Shown in pieces: positions 27,364 to 36,544 of a stretch of 64,000 nt of DNA. The stretch comes from Denitrobaculum tricleocarpae (lineage in GTDB: Bacteria > Pseudomonadota > Alphaproteobacteria > Kiloniellales > Kiloniellaceae), in assembly GCF_007004665.1 (NCBI RefSeq), contig NZ_ML660053.1, positions 496,001 to 560,000 of the forward strand, read 5' to 3'. Numbering within the stretch: position 1 is the first letter of the stretch; every line of letters starts with the position of its first letter. The translations under genes were made by a program, and so were the position numbers. The notes under the pieces were generated by a model, which saw only the letters and a list, made by a program, of their open reading frames with translations, was not told the DNA's origin and ran no database searches.

Positions 27364-28332
27364 CTAAGCCTTCTCAACCGCGCGTGGATCCAGAGCGTCC
27401 TGCAGGCCGTCTCCCAGGAAATTGAAGGCGATCACAGTGATAAAGATCATCAGCCCCGGCCACATGGCCAGCATCGGAGCGTCCCAGATCAGCTCTTGCG
27501 CATTGGTGAGCATGTTGCCCCAACTGGGAATAGGCGGCTGAATGCCCAGGCCTAGAAAACTCAAAACTGATTCGAGTAAAATGATGTTTCCGATCGAGAG
27601 CGTCGTGGCGACGATGACCGGGGAAATCACGTTGGGCAGAATATGCACCATCATGATCCGCGGCGCGCCCGCGCCGAGCCCCCGGGCCGCGCGCACGAAT
27701 TCCCGGGTCTTCATGCTCAGAGTCGCGCCACGGACAAGGCGCGCGACCGTTGTCCAGCCGACCAGGGAAATCAGAATGACGATGCGATAGAGGCTGACAT
27801 TCTCTGAGGCGACCAGACTTTCAGGCAAACCGGTTTTGGAGAGATCGATCGCCGCCAGCACGATCAGCAGCGGCAGGAGGGGGAGGGCGATCACCCCGTC
27901 CGTGAGCCGCATCAGGAGCGAATCCAGCAGGCCGCCGTAGTAACCGGCGATGACGCCGATGATGGTACCGATAACGGCTGAAATGAGTGCCGTGACGACG
28001 GCCACGAGCAGAGAGATCTGCCCCCCGTAGAGCAAACGCACCAACAGGTCCCGGCCGAGCTCGTCCGTGCCCAGTGGATGGGCCAGTGAAGGTGCCTGCT
28101 TCAGGGCCAGGAGATTGACCTGATTGGCGTCGACAGCGAGCAGGCTCTCGACCAGAGGGGCCGCCGCAGCCAGAGCGCCGAGCGCGATCAATACCGCCAG
28201 ACTGACGAGGGCGAGGTGGTGCTGAAGAAACCGCCGGATCAGAAGAGCACGAACCGAGCGCGCAGGACCCGTCGCGAGCGCGGCCTCTGCAGCGAGAAGA
28301 TTGGAGGAAGCGTCGGCGGCTGGCTCCGGCAT
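27364..28332 (-). CDS. Oligopeptide-type ABC transporter permease (DppC/OppC-like)
   Basis: A permease of about 322 residues. Features: HPLGTDELGRDLLVRLLYGGQISL, the IGVIAGYYGGLLDSLLMRL helix, and the EAA loop RAARGLGAGAPRIMMVHILPN. I place the start at the ATG at 28332; the frame continues upstream to 28440 but those residues look non-coding. Its DppB-like partner and binding protein lie on the same strand at 29641 and 30665, separated by a PilZ gene and by an opposite-strand GST gene. No ATPase is nearby, so it must borrow one from elsewhere, perhaps from the 23529 fusion. Confidence 0.88.
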   Translation of the reverse strand: MPEPAADASSNLLAAEAALATGPARSVRALLIRRFLQHHLALVSLAVLIALGALAAAAPLVESLLAVDANQVNLLALKQAPSLAHPLGTDELGRDLLVRLLYGGQISLLVAVVTALISAVIGTIIGVIAGYYGGLLDSLLMRLTDGVIALPLLPLLIVLAAIDLSKTGLPESLVASENVSLYRIVILISLVGWTTVARLVRGATLSMKTREFVRAARGLGAGAPRIMMVHILPNVISPVIVATTLSIGNIILLESVLSFLGLGIQPPIPSWGNMLTNAQELIWDAPMLAMWPGLMIFITVIAFNFLGDGLQDALDPRAVEKA

Positions 28333-28507
28333 AGAAGGCACATTCCAGGCGTAAGGCGAATCTTGAACGCCGATACTAACGCATGACCGTCGCCTTCGAT
28401 AGGATATCGCTGTACCTATCGCAGCAAACTGCTGCATCATAGATTTTCTTTGTGGGTTTCGACGCGCTCAAACCCGGTTTTCTGTCCAAAGGTAGTGAGA
28501 TACTGCG

Positions 28508-29143
28508 ATGAAGCTCTTCTATGCACCTCAATCGCCCTTCGCGCGGAAGGTTCATGTAGCGGCCCTCGAACTTGGGCTGGCCGATGATATTGAACTTGTT
28601 CTGACCCCGGTTGCGCCCGGGATGGCGAACGAAGACTACGCGAGAGACGGCAACCCGCTTCGCAAGATACCGGCGCTGGCGCGGAACGATGGCTCCGTTT
28701 TGTATGATTCGGGTGTCATCTGCGAATACCTCGACGCGCGGGCAGGCGGCGGGCGGATTCTCCCGGGCGGCGGCGAGGCGCGTTGGTTGATCCTTCGAGA
28801 CCACGCCCTTGCCAACGGCATCTGCGATGCGGCGGTCCTGGTGCGCTACGAAACCTGGCTCCGGCCTGAGGAATTCCGCTGGGAAAGCTGGACTAGGGAT
28901 CAGTGGAGTAAGATCGACAGCGGACTTGCCGCGTTCGAGGCAGATCCGGAGGCCTGCGGGGATCCCAAGGCGGAGATGCTGAACCTCGCTCAGATCGCGC
29001 TGGGCTGTGCCCTGGGGTATCTGGATTTTCGCTACGATGAACGGAATTGGCGCGGCAGCTATCCGAAATTGAGCGCCTGGTTCGAAAGTCTCTCGAAGCG
29101 CCCGTCATTCGCGCAAACGGTGCCGGTCAACCCACCGCAATAG
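28508..29143 (+). CDS. Glutathione S-transferase family protein
   Basis: A 211-residue soluble protein. The N-terminal thioredoxin-like domain has YAPQSPFARKVHVAALELGL, with a Ser-Pro-Phe active-site start, then NPLRKIPALARNDGSVLYDSGVICEYLD, the cis-Pro and glutathione-binding DS. An all-helical C-terminal domain follows (about 88-205, FDYRDERNWRG region). Such proteins conjugate or reduce with glutathione; the substrate is unknown. It is on the plus strand inside an otherwise minus-strand transporter cluster, which looks like an insertion into that cluster. Confidence 0.92.
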   Translation: MKLFYAPQSPFARKVHVAALELGLADDIELVLTPVAPGMANEDYARDGNPLRKIPALARNDGSVLYDSGVICEYLDARAGGGRILPGGGEARWLILRDHALANGICDAAVLVRYETWLRPEEFRWESWTRDQWSKIDSGLAAFEADPEACGDPKAEMLNLAQIALGCALGYLDFRYDERNWRGSYPKLSAWFESLSKRPSFAQTVPVNPPQ

Positions 29144-29215
29144 ACACTGTTGGGGAGCAAGTGCCGGCCGAGCGTAAGCGCTGGGTGCCCCGGAGAGTCA
29201 AATACGCTGAGGTCG

Positions 29216-29539
29216 TCAGGCGGCCTGCTTTTCGGCAATCATCTGGCGCAGGGCGCGATAAGCCGGCTTTGAGAGATCCTTGAAGCGGAAGGCGCTGCGG
29301 CCACCGTAGCTGCGGATGCATTCGGCGTTGGCCCAGGCTTTTCCGTTTTCAATGTCGTGGAGTTCGAGTTCGATCCGGTGGCGGGTGCCTTTGTGACGGT
29401 GGGTGCCGGTCTTGATCAGAAATCCACCCAGGCTCCAGTTGACAGTTGATACGACTTCATTGCCAAAGCGAATTTCAAGTGGAACGTCGCTTCTGGGATG
29501 CCGTCTGCGCTGAACTGTGGGTTTGGGTTTCCAAAACAT
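29216..29539 (-). CDS. PilZ-domain protein (cyclic-di-GMP receptor candidate)
   Basis: A small single-domain PilZ protein, about 107 residues from the ATG at 29539; the frame extends to a TTG at 29584. Both ligand motifs of the domain are present: RRRHPR (RxxxR) near the N terminus and NWSLGG (N-x-S-x-x-G) about 24 residues later. It should bind cyclic-di-GMP. A receiver-GGDEF diguanylate cyclase occurs in this window at 46249, but no direct link is shown. It sits between the two halves of a peptide-transporter cluster, 57 bases from the permease gene. Confidence 0.88.
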   Translation of the reverse strand: MFWKPKPTVQRRRHPRSDVPLEIRFGNEVVSTVNWSLGGFLIKTGTHRHKGTRHRIELELHDIENGKAWANAECIRSYGGRSAFRFKDLSKPAYRALRQMIAEKQAA

Positions 29540-29640
29540 AAGCCGGGGCTTTGCTCCGTCACGAGGTTGACTTCGAATAAACAAGAGTGTGCCCCCAAAG
29601 TGGTTAACAATTGGTGCTCAAGATTGGTAAAATTAAGCAC

Positions 29641-30591
29641 TTAAGCATATGAGACGCGCGGATCGAGCCAGGAGTATGCGAGATCCGCGATCAGATTTGC
29701 CAACAACGTCGTTAACGTAGCGAAGAGGAGTCCGACCAGGGCTAAATTGTAGTCATTGCCCAGGATACCATCGTAGATGGCTTTTCCCATGCCCAGATAG
29801 CCGAACATGGTCTCGGTGATCAAAGCGCCGGAGAAGAGGCTGCCGAAGTTCAGGGCTATGATCGTCGTAACCGGGATCATGGCATTTCGCAGCGCATGGC
29901 CGATAACCACCTGGGCCGGATGCAGACCCTTGGCGTGGGCCGTGCGGACATAGTCCTGCCGCAAAGCCTCAATCATGGCGGCACGCATGAAGCGGATCAG
30001 CCCGCCGAGAGTCGCCAGGGTCAGGGTGAGCACCGGCAGGACCAAGTGAGAGAGTTTGGTGCCGAAATCCGCGTCGGCGCTCCCCATGCCGCCGGCAGGC
30101 AACCATCCCAGTATGACCGAGAAAAGAATGATCAGAAGGATGGCCAGCCAAAAAGGCGGCACCGAGATCCCGGCAAAGGCCGTCAGATTTATCGCGTGAT
30201 CGAAAAAGGAGCGCGGCACGAGCGCAGCCAGAATGCCGGCCGGAATGGCCAGCAGAAGAGCGAGCAGGAAGCTGCAGCCCATCAGAACCACGGTATTGCC
30301 GAGCCGGGGTATCAGAACCTCGAGGACAGGTTGGTTGGAGATCCGGGAATACCCGAAGTCCCCCTGCACGGCAGCGCTCAACCAGGCGAAGTAACGTTCG
30401 TGGATCGGGCGGTCGAGGCCATGCAGGGCGCGCAGGCGGGCCGCATCCGCGGCCGTCAGGTTCGGATCGGAACTGACCATAATGTCGATAGGGTCGCCCG
30501 GCATCAGACCGATCAGCGCGTAGATGACGAACGACATGATGAGCAAGACCACTGCTGACTCTCCGAGCCTGCTGAGGACGACTTTCATCAT
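29641..30591 (-). CDS. Oligopeptide-type ABC transporter permease (DppB/OppB-like)
   Basis: A 316-residue permease with the DppB start LSRLGESAVVLLIMSFVIYALIG, the periplasmic LRALHGLDRPIHERYFAWLSAAVQGDFGYS region, and the EAA loop HAKGLHPAQVVIGHALRN. It lies 73 bases downstream of the binding-protein gene and was presumably cotranscribed with the DppC-like gene at 27364 before other genes came between them. Confidence 0.92.
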   Translation of the reverse strand: MMKVVLSRLGESAVVLLIMSFVIYALIGLMPGDPIDIMVSSDPNLTAADAARLRALHGLDRPIHERYFAWLSAAVQGDFGYSRISNQPVLEVLIPRLGNTVVLMGCSFLLALLLAIPAGILAALVPRSFFDHAINLTAFAGISVPPFWLAILLIILFSVILGWLPAGGMGSADADFGTKLSHLVLPVLTLTLATLGGLIRFMRAAMIEALRQDYVRTAHAKGLHPAQVVIGHALRNAMIPVTTIIALNFGSLFSGALITETMFGYLGMGKAIYDGILGNDYNLALVGLLFATLTTLLANLIADLAYSWLDPRVSYA

Positions 30592-30664
30592 ATCTGGGCA
30601 CTCAGTTGGTCAGAGCGGCTCAGTTGCCCGATCCGGTGCGACTGCGGGCTTTGACTGTGGGATT

Positions 30665-32335
30665 TCAATTCCGGCCTTCCACGCGCCATTCCTCCACCCA
30701 CAGCGTCGTGGTGAGCTGATGCCCGGTGGGACGCACGCCCTTGAGCCATTTTGGCAAGGGAAACGCATTGGCGCGCCAGTAGAGTGGGATCACCGGCAAT
30801 TCCTCGGCATAGAGGGTCTGCAGCCGTGCCCAGAGTTTTTTGCGTTTTTCGAAGTCGAGTTCCCGCTCGATCCCGTCGATCAGCGCATCCATCTCGGCAT
30901 TGTTGAACCCGGTATAGTTCTGGCCCGACCAGCCATTGGCTTCGGTCGGGATCTGGGTGGAAGAAAGCGTGGTCAAAGGCACGCTCTCAGGAGAAGAGAT
31001 CCAGGCAAACATGGCCATGCCCGTGAATTTTCGCCGGCTTACGGTCTCGCCGAAAAAGACGCGGGCGGGCTGGTTGCGGACCGTAATGTCGATACCGATC
31101 TGCCGCCATTGACTTTGCAGGACCTGTTGAACCAATTCACGCGAGCGGTTCCCGGCGGTGGTCATAATCTCAATCGTTAACGGCTCTCCGTCGGCGTTGT
31201 GACGGATCCCCCGTTTCATGACCGACCAGCCTGCTTCATCGAGCAGTGCCTTGGCTTTGGCGGGGTCGTAGGGGTAGGTCGGCGTCTCGGGGTTGTGGAC
31301 GGAATCCAGAGGGCTGACCGAGGCATGGGCGACCGGCTGACGGCCCTGAAAGAGTTGCGCGCTGATCGTCTCGCGGTCCAGCGCGTGAATCAGGGCTTTG
31401 CGGACGCGCTGGTCTGCCAGAATGGGGTTGTCCAGGTTCAGGTCGATATGCTCATAGATCAGGCCGGATTTGTAGACCATGTCGAACTTGTCGCCGTTGC
31501 GTTTTTCGAAGGCCAGAGCCTGATCCAGCGTCAAGCCGATCTCGCCGGCGATGGTGTCGACGGCACCTGAAAGCAGGTTGGCTTCCAAGGCCGCGGTGTT
31601 CTCAATGGCGCGAACGATAATCTTGTCAAAGGCGGGTTTGGGACCCCACCAGGTGGGATTGGGCAGGAACTCCATTGCAGAGCCGGGTTCGGCGGCGGCC
31701 AGCCGATAGGGACCGAAGGCCAGCCCCGGATTGAAAGGATCACGGTCGAATGCGGTCCGGTTGCGGTATTCTGCGGGGTTGGCTTCGAAAATCGGACGTT
31801 CGATATGGGCGGGCAATAGTGCCAGTGAAAAGGCATTGTAGCTGTAGGTCACCCGGTCGAGATGCAGAGTAAAGGTCTTCTCGTCGATGATGTCGATGGA
31901 GAGGATCCGCTGGAACGCCTCAAGAGAGACCGCGCCGGAACGCTCGTCACGGCCCATTTCCCAGGTGAAAAGCATGTCGTCGCTGGAAACCGGCGTGCCG
32001 TCGCCCCAGGTGGCGTCGGGGTGCAGGCTGTAGGTGACGGCCATGCCTTCCTTGGTCTCGCCGTCCTTTTCGTAGGTTTCGCGCCTGGCTCCGCCGTTTT
32101 CGATGGTCGGCAGCTCGGTGCAGAGCATGCACACCAGTTTCCAGTCATGGTCGTAGACGGTGATTGGCCGCAACGTCAGTCCCTCGACATAACGCTGGGC
32201 GAGCATCGAGACCAGTGTGGGATGAAAGGAAGAGGGATATTGCGTGATGCCGATAGTGAGCGTTTCGGCGGCCAAAGCGGAAGGCGTGGCGAGCCCAAGA
32301 AAAAGCGCGCCGATGGCAGAGAGTAGTCGCCGCAT
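30665..32335 (-). CDS. Oligopeptide-type ABC transporter binding protein
   Basis: A periplasmic binding protein of the DppA/OppA family, 556 residues from the ATG at 32335 (a longer frame begins at 32578 but the extra 81 residues are unlike a signal peptide). The signal peptide MRRLLSAIGALFLGLATPS ends ALAAE. Family features include ATWGDGTPVSSDDMLFTWEMG, AFGPYRLAAAEPG, RVRKALIHALDRE and FFGETVSRRKFTGM. Its permeases are downstream on the same strand. Substrate unknown. Confidence 0.92.
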   Translation of the reverse strand: MRRLLSAIGALFLGLATPSALAAETLTIGITQYPSSFHPTLVSMLAQRYVEGLTLRPITVYDHDWKLVCMLCTELPTIENGGARRETYEKDGETKEGMAVTYSLHPDATWGDGTPVSSDDMLFTWEMGRDERSGAVSLEAFQRILSIDIIDEKTFTLHLDRVTYSYNAFSLALLPAHIERPIFEANPAEYRNRTAFDRDPFNPGLAFGPYRLAAAEPGSAMEFLPNPTWWGPKPAFDKIIVRAIENTAALEANLLSGAVDTIAGEIGLTLDQALAFEKRNGDKFDMVYKSGLIYEHIDLNLDNPILADQRVRKALIHALDRETISAQLFQGRQPVAHASVSPLDSVHNPETPTYPYDPAKAKALLDEAGWSVMKRGIRHNADGEPLTIEIMTTAGNRSRELVQQVLQSQWRQIGIDITVRNQPARVFFGETVSRRKFTGMAMFAWISSPESVPLTTLSSTQIPTEANGWSGQNYTGFNNAEMDALIDGIERELDFEKRKKLWARLQTLYAEELPVIPLYWRANAFPLPKWLKGVRPTGHQLTTTLWVEEWRVEGRN

Positions 32336-32454
32336 TAATGATGCCGTCCCGTTACCGTTTATTTTTGTAACGTGCAGTCTAAACCTAAAATGAGCGGCGG
32401 TGCAGAGGTTTTCGGCAATGTGATCGAACGTCAGCAGGAAACCTGGTGATGAAC

Positions 32455-33150
32455 TCAGTCGGCTACACCACCACGTGCGGCGGACCAGCCGTTCGGGTCG
32501 TTCAAAAATGCGCGGACCTGTTCCAAGCCTTCTGTCTCCAGGTAGCCCTGTTCCTCGGCAACGGCCAGGGCATCCCACCAGGTGGCCAGAGCATGCAAAC
32601 GGACGCCTTTGTCGGCGAGGTCCTGGATCCCTTTCGGGAAAATGCCGTAATGGAAAACCACGAAGGTATCGCTGACCTGTGCCCCTGCGGTCCTGAGGGC
32701 CTCGACGAAATTGAGCTTCGACCCGCCATCAGTGGCCAGGTCCTCGACCAGCAGGATTCGGTCTCCTTCCTTCATCGCACCCTCGATCTGCGCATCTCGT
32801 CCGAAGCCTTTTGGCTTCTTGCGGACATAGAGCATGGGCAGGTTCAGGCGTTCCGCGATCCACGCCGCGAAGGGAATGCCGGCGGTCTCGCCCCCGGCGA
32901 TGGCGTCCAGCGACTCGTATCCGATCTCCCGGGTTATCATCTCGACGGCATAGTCCATCAGCTGTGCGCGGGCGCGGGGGAAGGAGATGATCTTGCGGCA
33001 GTCAACGTAGACCGGACTGATTCGGCCCGAGGTAAAGGTGAAGGGATCGTCGGGCCGGAAGAGAACCGCTTCAATCTCCATCAAAATCCGCGCCGTGACC
33101 CGCGCCGCCTCGTTCGCCAATGCTTTGTCGCCTGTCATATCCGTCGTCAT
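32455..33150 (-). CDS. pyrE: Orotate phosphoribosyltransferase
   Basis: PyrE transfers ribose-5-phosphate from PRPP to orotate, giving OMP in pyrimidine synthesis. The 231 residues include the [18 protein letters not shown] substrate loop, [21 protein letters not shown], the flexible catalytic-loop [16 protein letters not shown] and the PRPP-binding motif [14 protein letters not shown]. It ends 119 bases before the peptide-binding-protein gene and probably has its own promoter. A second ATG lies four codons in. Confidence 0.97.
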   Translation of the reverse strand: MTTDMTGDKALANEAARVTARILMEIEAVLFRPDDPFTFTSGRISPVYVDCRKIISFPRARAQLMDYAVEMITREIGYESLDAIAGGETAGIPFAAWIAERLNLPMLYVRKKPKGFGRDAQIEGAMKEGDRILLVEDLATDGGSKLNFVEALRTAGAQVSDTFVVFHYGIFPKGIQDLADKGVRLHALATWWDALAVAEEQGYLETEGLEQVRAFLNDPNGWSAARGGVAD

Positions 33151-33278
33151 TCCCGCAGTGTCCCCCGCTTTATCCCGACCTTAAGCTTCGGGCCTTGCCC
33201 TCTTGGCTTTTGCGGCCTCTGTTTATCCGCTCATCCAGGTCCGGGCAACGCTAATTGCGAGTCACGAAGCGACGCCGG

Positions 33279-34448
33279 TCACAGATACATCTCTTCGATG
33301 TCCATGGTGGAGCGAACGCCGAGAGCGTCGCGGTTTTCCTTCAACCAGACCTCGGTCCGGTCGTAACCGATCCTGTGGAGATACTGAAGGAACTCCCAGT
33401 CGGCGTTGAGTTTGCTCGAGACCCCGAGATCGTCCATGACGTCCTCCGCGTCGATCACATGCATCAGCATCCGTTTCAGGCGGCCGTCATCGTCGTAGCC
33501 GCTGTCTATGATGTCGGTGACGAATTTGATGGCGCGCATTTCGCGCATCAGGCTGGAGTTGAAGGTCAGAGTGTTGAGCCGGTCCAGGATCTCCTGTGCC
33601 GACTTGGGCGTTTCCTGGATATTGATCGGGTTCAACTGAATGAGCAGAACGTCGCTGCTGTCCGTGTGGTAGATCAGCGGGAAGATTGCCGGATTGCCCA
33701 TGTATCCGCCATCCCAGTAAGGCTCGCCGTCGATTTCGACCGCGGGCTGCAGGAAGGGGAGGCAGGCAGAGGCCATGACGGCATCCAGGGACATTTCCTC
33801 CAGATCGAAGATCTTGACCCGGCCGCGTTTGACACTGGTGGCGCTCACGAAAAGCTTGACCTCTTTGCAATGCCGGATCACTTCGAAGTCGACGAACTCC
33901 GCCAGGGTGTCGCGCAGCGGATTGAGTGCGAGCGCGTTGAACTGATAAGGCGAGAGAACGCGCGACATCATGTCCAGCGCCATGAAGGCGGGCGAGTAGT
34001 CCATGCGGCCCAGACCGAGCATCCGGTCCAGGGGGGTCGGCTGCAGCGGCGAGGTCGCGGCGATTTCCGAAATGCGTTTCCAGAAGCGGGCCAGCAGATC
34101 GCGTGTAAAGGCGCGCCCGCCCGCCGTGATGCCATAGGCCAGCAGCACGCCATTGACCGCGCCCGCACTGGTTCCGGAAATCCCCTCGATCGATATGCCG
34201 TCGTCCTCGAGCAGGCGATCGAGGACACCCCAGGTCAGAGCTCCGTGCGCACCACCGCCTTGCAAGGCAACGTTGATACGCCTGACTTTTTCGCCCTGAG
34301 GCCAGGGTGAACAGGGGTTGGAAGCTTTCTTGACCGACACCTTATTGCGCGCAGTAGAGGAGTTTGTCGGGTTTGCGGGCTTGCTTGCTGTCGCTTTGAC
34401 GGGCTTTTTCGTGCTTCGCGTCCCGGTCGTCTTGGGTTTTGAAACCAT
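33279..34448 (-). CDS. Patatin-like phospholipase
   Basis: A 389-residue serine lipase with the patatin Ser-Asp dyad. The oxyanion loop is LQGGGAHGALTWGVLD (about residues 62-77), the nucleophile Ser94 is in GISGTSAGA, and the catalytic Asp is in YWDGGYMGNP. A basic N-terminal tail (about 55 residues, rich in Lys, Thr, Ser, Pro) precedes the domain. The C-terminal part matches the DUF3734-type extension of some bacterial patatins. The start at 34448 has GTGGAA upstream; the longer frame to 34805 is antisense to the hydratase gene. It probably acts on membrane lipids or storage polymers. Confidence 0.9.
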   Translation of the reverse strand: MVSKPKTTGTRSTKKPVKATASKPANPTNSSTARNKVSVKKASNPCSPWPQGEKVRRINVALQGGGAHGALTWGVLDRLLEDDGISIEGISGTSAGAVNGVLLAYGITAGGRAFTRDLLARFWKRISEIAATSPLQPTPLDRMLGLGRMDYSPAFMALDMMSRVLSPYQFNALALNPLRDTLAEFVDFEVIRHCKEVKLFVSATSVKRGRVKIFDLEEMSLDAVMASACLPFLQPAVEIDGEPYWDGGYMGNPAIFPLIYHTDSSDVLLIQLNPINIQETPKSAQEILDRLNTLTFNSSLMREMRAIKFVTDIIDSGYDDDGRLKRMLMHVIDAEDVMDDLGVSSKLNADWEFLQYLHRIGYDRTEVWLKENRDALGVRSTMDIEEMYL

Positions 34449-34653
34449 TTCCACTGCTTTCCAATAGAGGGGCCTATAGAGTAGAGGGGCCTGTTCGGGT
34501 TTGGTGCAAGCGGCCTCGTCGGATCTTGCTCTTGTGCAGTGCAACAATGTACTCTGTCCGAGGAAGCGGAACAACCGTCGAAACGCGGTCTGCCGCCCCC
34601 GGCACATACGGCGCTGCCATGTCATGAAAAGCGCAGATTTTGGGAAAACACTG

Positions 34654-35433
34654 ATGTCCAACACTGTTCTGATGCAGCGCGACGGCGCGATCGCCACCAT
34701 CACCTTGAACCGGCCCGAACGCCGCAATGCCTTTAACCTGGAGATGTGGGCGGCGCTTGGTGACGTGATGGTGGGCCTCAACAGCGACGAGACGCTGCGC
34801 TGCATTATCCTGCGCGGCGCGGGCGATAGAGCCTTTGCAGCCGGTGCTGATATCGCCGAGTTTTCGAAAGTGCGTGCAAACAGTAAGCAGGCGCAGGCTT
34901 ACGCCAAGATCATGGACCGCGCGACCGATGCCGTGCGGGACTGCCCCTGTCCAACAGTTGCGGCCATTCAGGGCGCCTGTGTCGGGGGTGGTTTGGAGCT
35001 TGCGATTCACTGTGATCTGCGGATTTCGGGCCGGTCGGGACGGATCGGGCTGCCCATCAACCGTATCGGCAACGTCTTGCCCTATGCGGCCATGATCGCG
35101 CTGGTCGAAGCGGTGGGCCGGCCAACGGCCTTGGAACTGCTACTCGAAGGCCGGATTTTTACAGCCGAAGAGGCCTGCACCAAAGGGCTTGTGACCCGTG
35201 TCGTGGAGGATGCGGACTTGGATGGCGAGATTGCGGCGACGGCGGAGAGGATTTCCGCCGGCGCACCGCTTGTCGCGCGGGCCCATAAGGTTTTTTCGCG
35301 CAAGGCCGAAGCGCCTCTGGACCTGAAGGCAAAGGATTGGGTTGCCCCCTTCGAGAACTGCAACAGCGACGACTATCGGGAGGGCATTCGGGCTTTCCTT
35401 GCCAAGGAAACGCCTGATTTCACCGCAAGGTGA
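34654..35433 (+). CDS. Enoyl-CoA hydratase/isomerase family protein lacking the second catalytic Glu
   Basis: A 259-residue crotonase-fold protein. The CoA-oxyanion hole segments AAGADIAEF and GACVGGGLELAIHCDLR are present and Glu115 matches the first catalytic Glu of the hydratases. The second (the PE of the usual QPEILLG) is replaced by Ile in LPINRIG, and the usual GAGG turn by PYAA. The reaction may therefore not be simple hydration. The ATG at 34654 has GGGAAAA upstream; a long upstream frame is not plausible. It is divergent from the patatin gene and is followed after 33 bases by a VOC gene. Confidence 0.88.
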   Translation: MSNTVLMQRDGAIATITLNRPERRNAFNLEMWAALGDVMVGLNSDETLRCIILRGAGDRAFAAGADIAEFSKVRANSKQAQAYAKIMDRATDAVRDCPCPTVAAIQGACVGGGLELAIHCDLRISGRSGRIGLPINRIGNVLPYAAMIALVEAVGRPTALELLLEGRIFTAEEACTKGLVTRVVEDADLDGEIAATAERISAGAPLVARAHKVFSRKAEAPLDLKAKDWVAPFENCNSDDYREGIRAFLAKETPDFTAR

Positions 35434-35466
35434 GCAGGCAGGGTAAATGGCTGGAAGAGGTGATCT

Positions 35467-35826
35467 ATGATGACCAGTCCTGGTTTCAAACCCGGCACCA
35501 ACATCGCGATGAAGCTGCCGGCGCATCTTTTTGACCAGACTGTATCTTTCTACGAAGAGACACTTTCTTTACCGGTAGAGTACGAGGAAGAGAGTGCCGT
35601 GGTGGACTTTGGCGCTGTCCGGCTGTGGCTGGATAAGGTGCCGGCCATGACACAGCCGGAACTCTGGCTTGAGGTGACGACCCCGGACACCGTTGCAGCT
35701 TCGGACTATTTGCAACAGCAGGGCGTCGTGCGCTGCGACCAGGTGGAGCCTTTGCCGGAGGGCCTAGACGGCTTTTGGATCGCGGCACCCGGCGGTATCG
35801 TGCATCTGGTCGCTCGGGAAGCTTGA
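35467..35826 (+). CDS. VOC (glyoxalase/bleomycin-resistance fold) family protein
   Basis: A 119-residue single-module protein with the beta-alpha-beta-beta-beta pattern of the vicinal-oxygen-chelate fold: MKLPAHLFDQTVSFYEETLSLPV, then a WLDKVP strand, then ELWLEVTTPDT-AASDYLQQQGV and the closing GFWIAAPGGIVHLV. Metal-ligand positions are only partly recognisable. It lies 33 bases after the hydratase gene and probably forms an operon with it. Function unknown. Confidence 0.8.
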   Translation: MMTSPGFKPGTNIAMKLPAHLFDQTVSFYEETLSLPVEYEEESAVVDFGAVRLWLDKVPAMTQPELWLEVTTPDTVAASDYLQQQGVVRCDQVEPLPEGLDGFWIAAPGGIVHLVAREA

Positions 35827-35858
35827 TAGAGCGTTTTTCGCAGCGGTGGCTGCTCGCT

Positions 35859-35920
35859 AGAGCAGATCCGGTTTAGATGGAATCGCCTTCGGCGATGCGT
35901 CGTACCGGTGAATCTGCTCT
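35859..35920. repeat. AGAGC/GCTCT intergenic palindrome, copy 1
   Basis: Outer arms AGAGCAGAT and ATCTGCTCT, an inner CCGGT/ACCGG pairing, and a central ATCGCC-TTC-GGCGAT hairpin form a nested palindrome of 62 bases. Imperfect palindromes with AGAGC ends are frequent between alphaproteobacterial genes. Another copy starts 14 bases downstream. Confidence 0.65.
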
Positions 35921-35933
35921 CACTATACGATTT

Positions 35934-35995
35934 AGAGCGGGTTCACATGTTTTAGCGAAAACACAGAGTGTTTCCGTTAAAACATGACGCGCTCT
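35934..35995. repeat. AGAGC/GCTCT intergenic palindrome, copy 2
   Basis: AGAGCG and CGCTCT arms enclose a 19-base stem whose strands read ACATGTTTTAGCGAAAAC and GTGTTTCCGTTAAAACATG, with one internal mismatch region. The repeat sits in the convergent space between the VOC gene and the thioesterase gene, where it could also act as a bidirectional terminator. Confidence 0.65.
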
Positions 35996-36028
35996 AGGCT
36001 TCAGGTCTTGCGTCTAAGGTTCGGTCCT

Positions 36029-36505
36029 TTACGGGCGGCGCAGAGGCTTCGGCGCTTCGGCGGGAACGCCTTCGGGGTCTTCGCTGCCCCGGCGGTATTT
36101 AAAGGTGCCGGTGCCCTGGGCGAGCAGCTTGCCGTCCTGATCTCGGACTTCGGCGGTACTGAAGAAGATCGAGCGGCCGCCACCGGTCTTGCGGGCCGTG
36201 ACCGTTACCCGCTTGCCCTCGGTGATGGCGCCGATGAACTGGGTCTCGAGCGAGAGGGTGAGGGCGCGCCGGAAATTTCCCTCGACCGTGCAAAAACAAC
36301 CGGCATAGCCGCAGGCAGTATCGATGAGTGTCGAGACCGCGCCCCCGTGCAGCACGCCGCTGCGGTTCAGATGTTGCGGCCGCACGTCGAGCACCACCTC
36401 GGCATAGTCTTCGCGCCAAACGCCCAACTGGTAGTCGACCAGATCGGCGAACCCGCCATGAATCCGGCCGGCGTCGGGAATCGAGTGTTCTTTATCTTTT
36501 ATCAT
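36029..36505 (-). CDS. PaaI-type acyl-CoA thioesterase (hotdog fold)
   Basis: A 158-residue hotdog-fold protein. The active-site segment LNRSGVLHGGAVSTLIDTACGYAG carries the catalytic HGG, and ALTLSLETQFIGAITEG and GTGTFKYR complete the fold. It hydrolyses acyl- or aryl-CoA esters in the cytoplasm. I chose the ATG at 36505; the frame extends eight codons further to a GTG. It lies 40 bases downstream of the threonine-aldolase-like gene and may be cotranscribed with it. Confidence 0.87.
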   Translation of the reverse strand: MIKDKEHSIPDAGRIHGGFADLVDYQLGVWREDYAEVVLDVRPQHLNRSGVLHGGAVSTLIDTACGYAGCFCTVEGNFRRALTLSLETQFIGAITEGKRVTVTARKTGGGRSIFFSTAEVRDQDGKLLAQGTGTFKYRRGSEDPEGVPAEAPKPLRRP

Positions 36506-36544
36506 AGGTCGCGAGACTGCCGATCGCACCAGAGCTTGTCCAGT

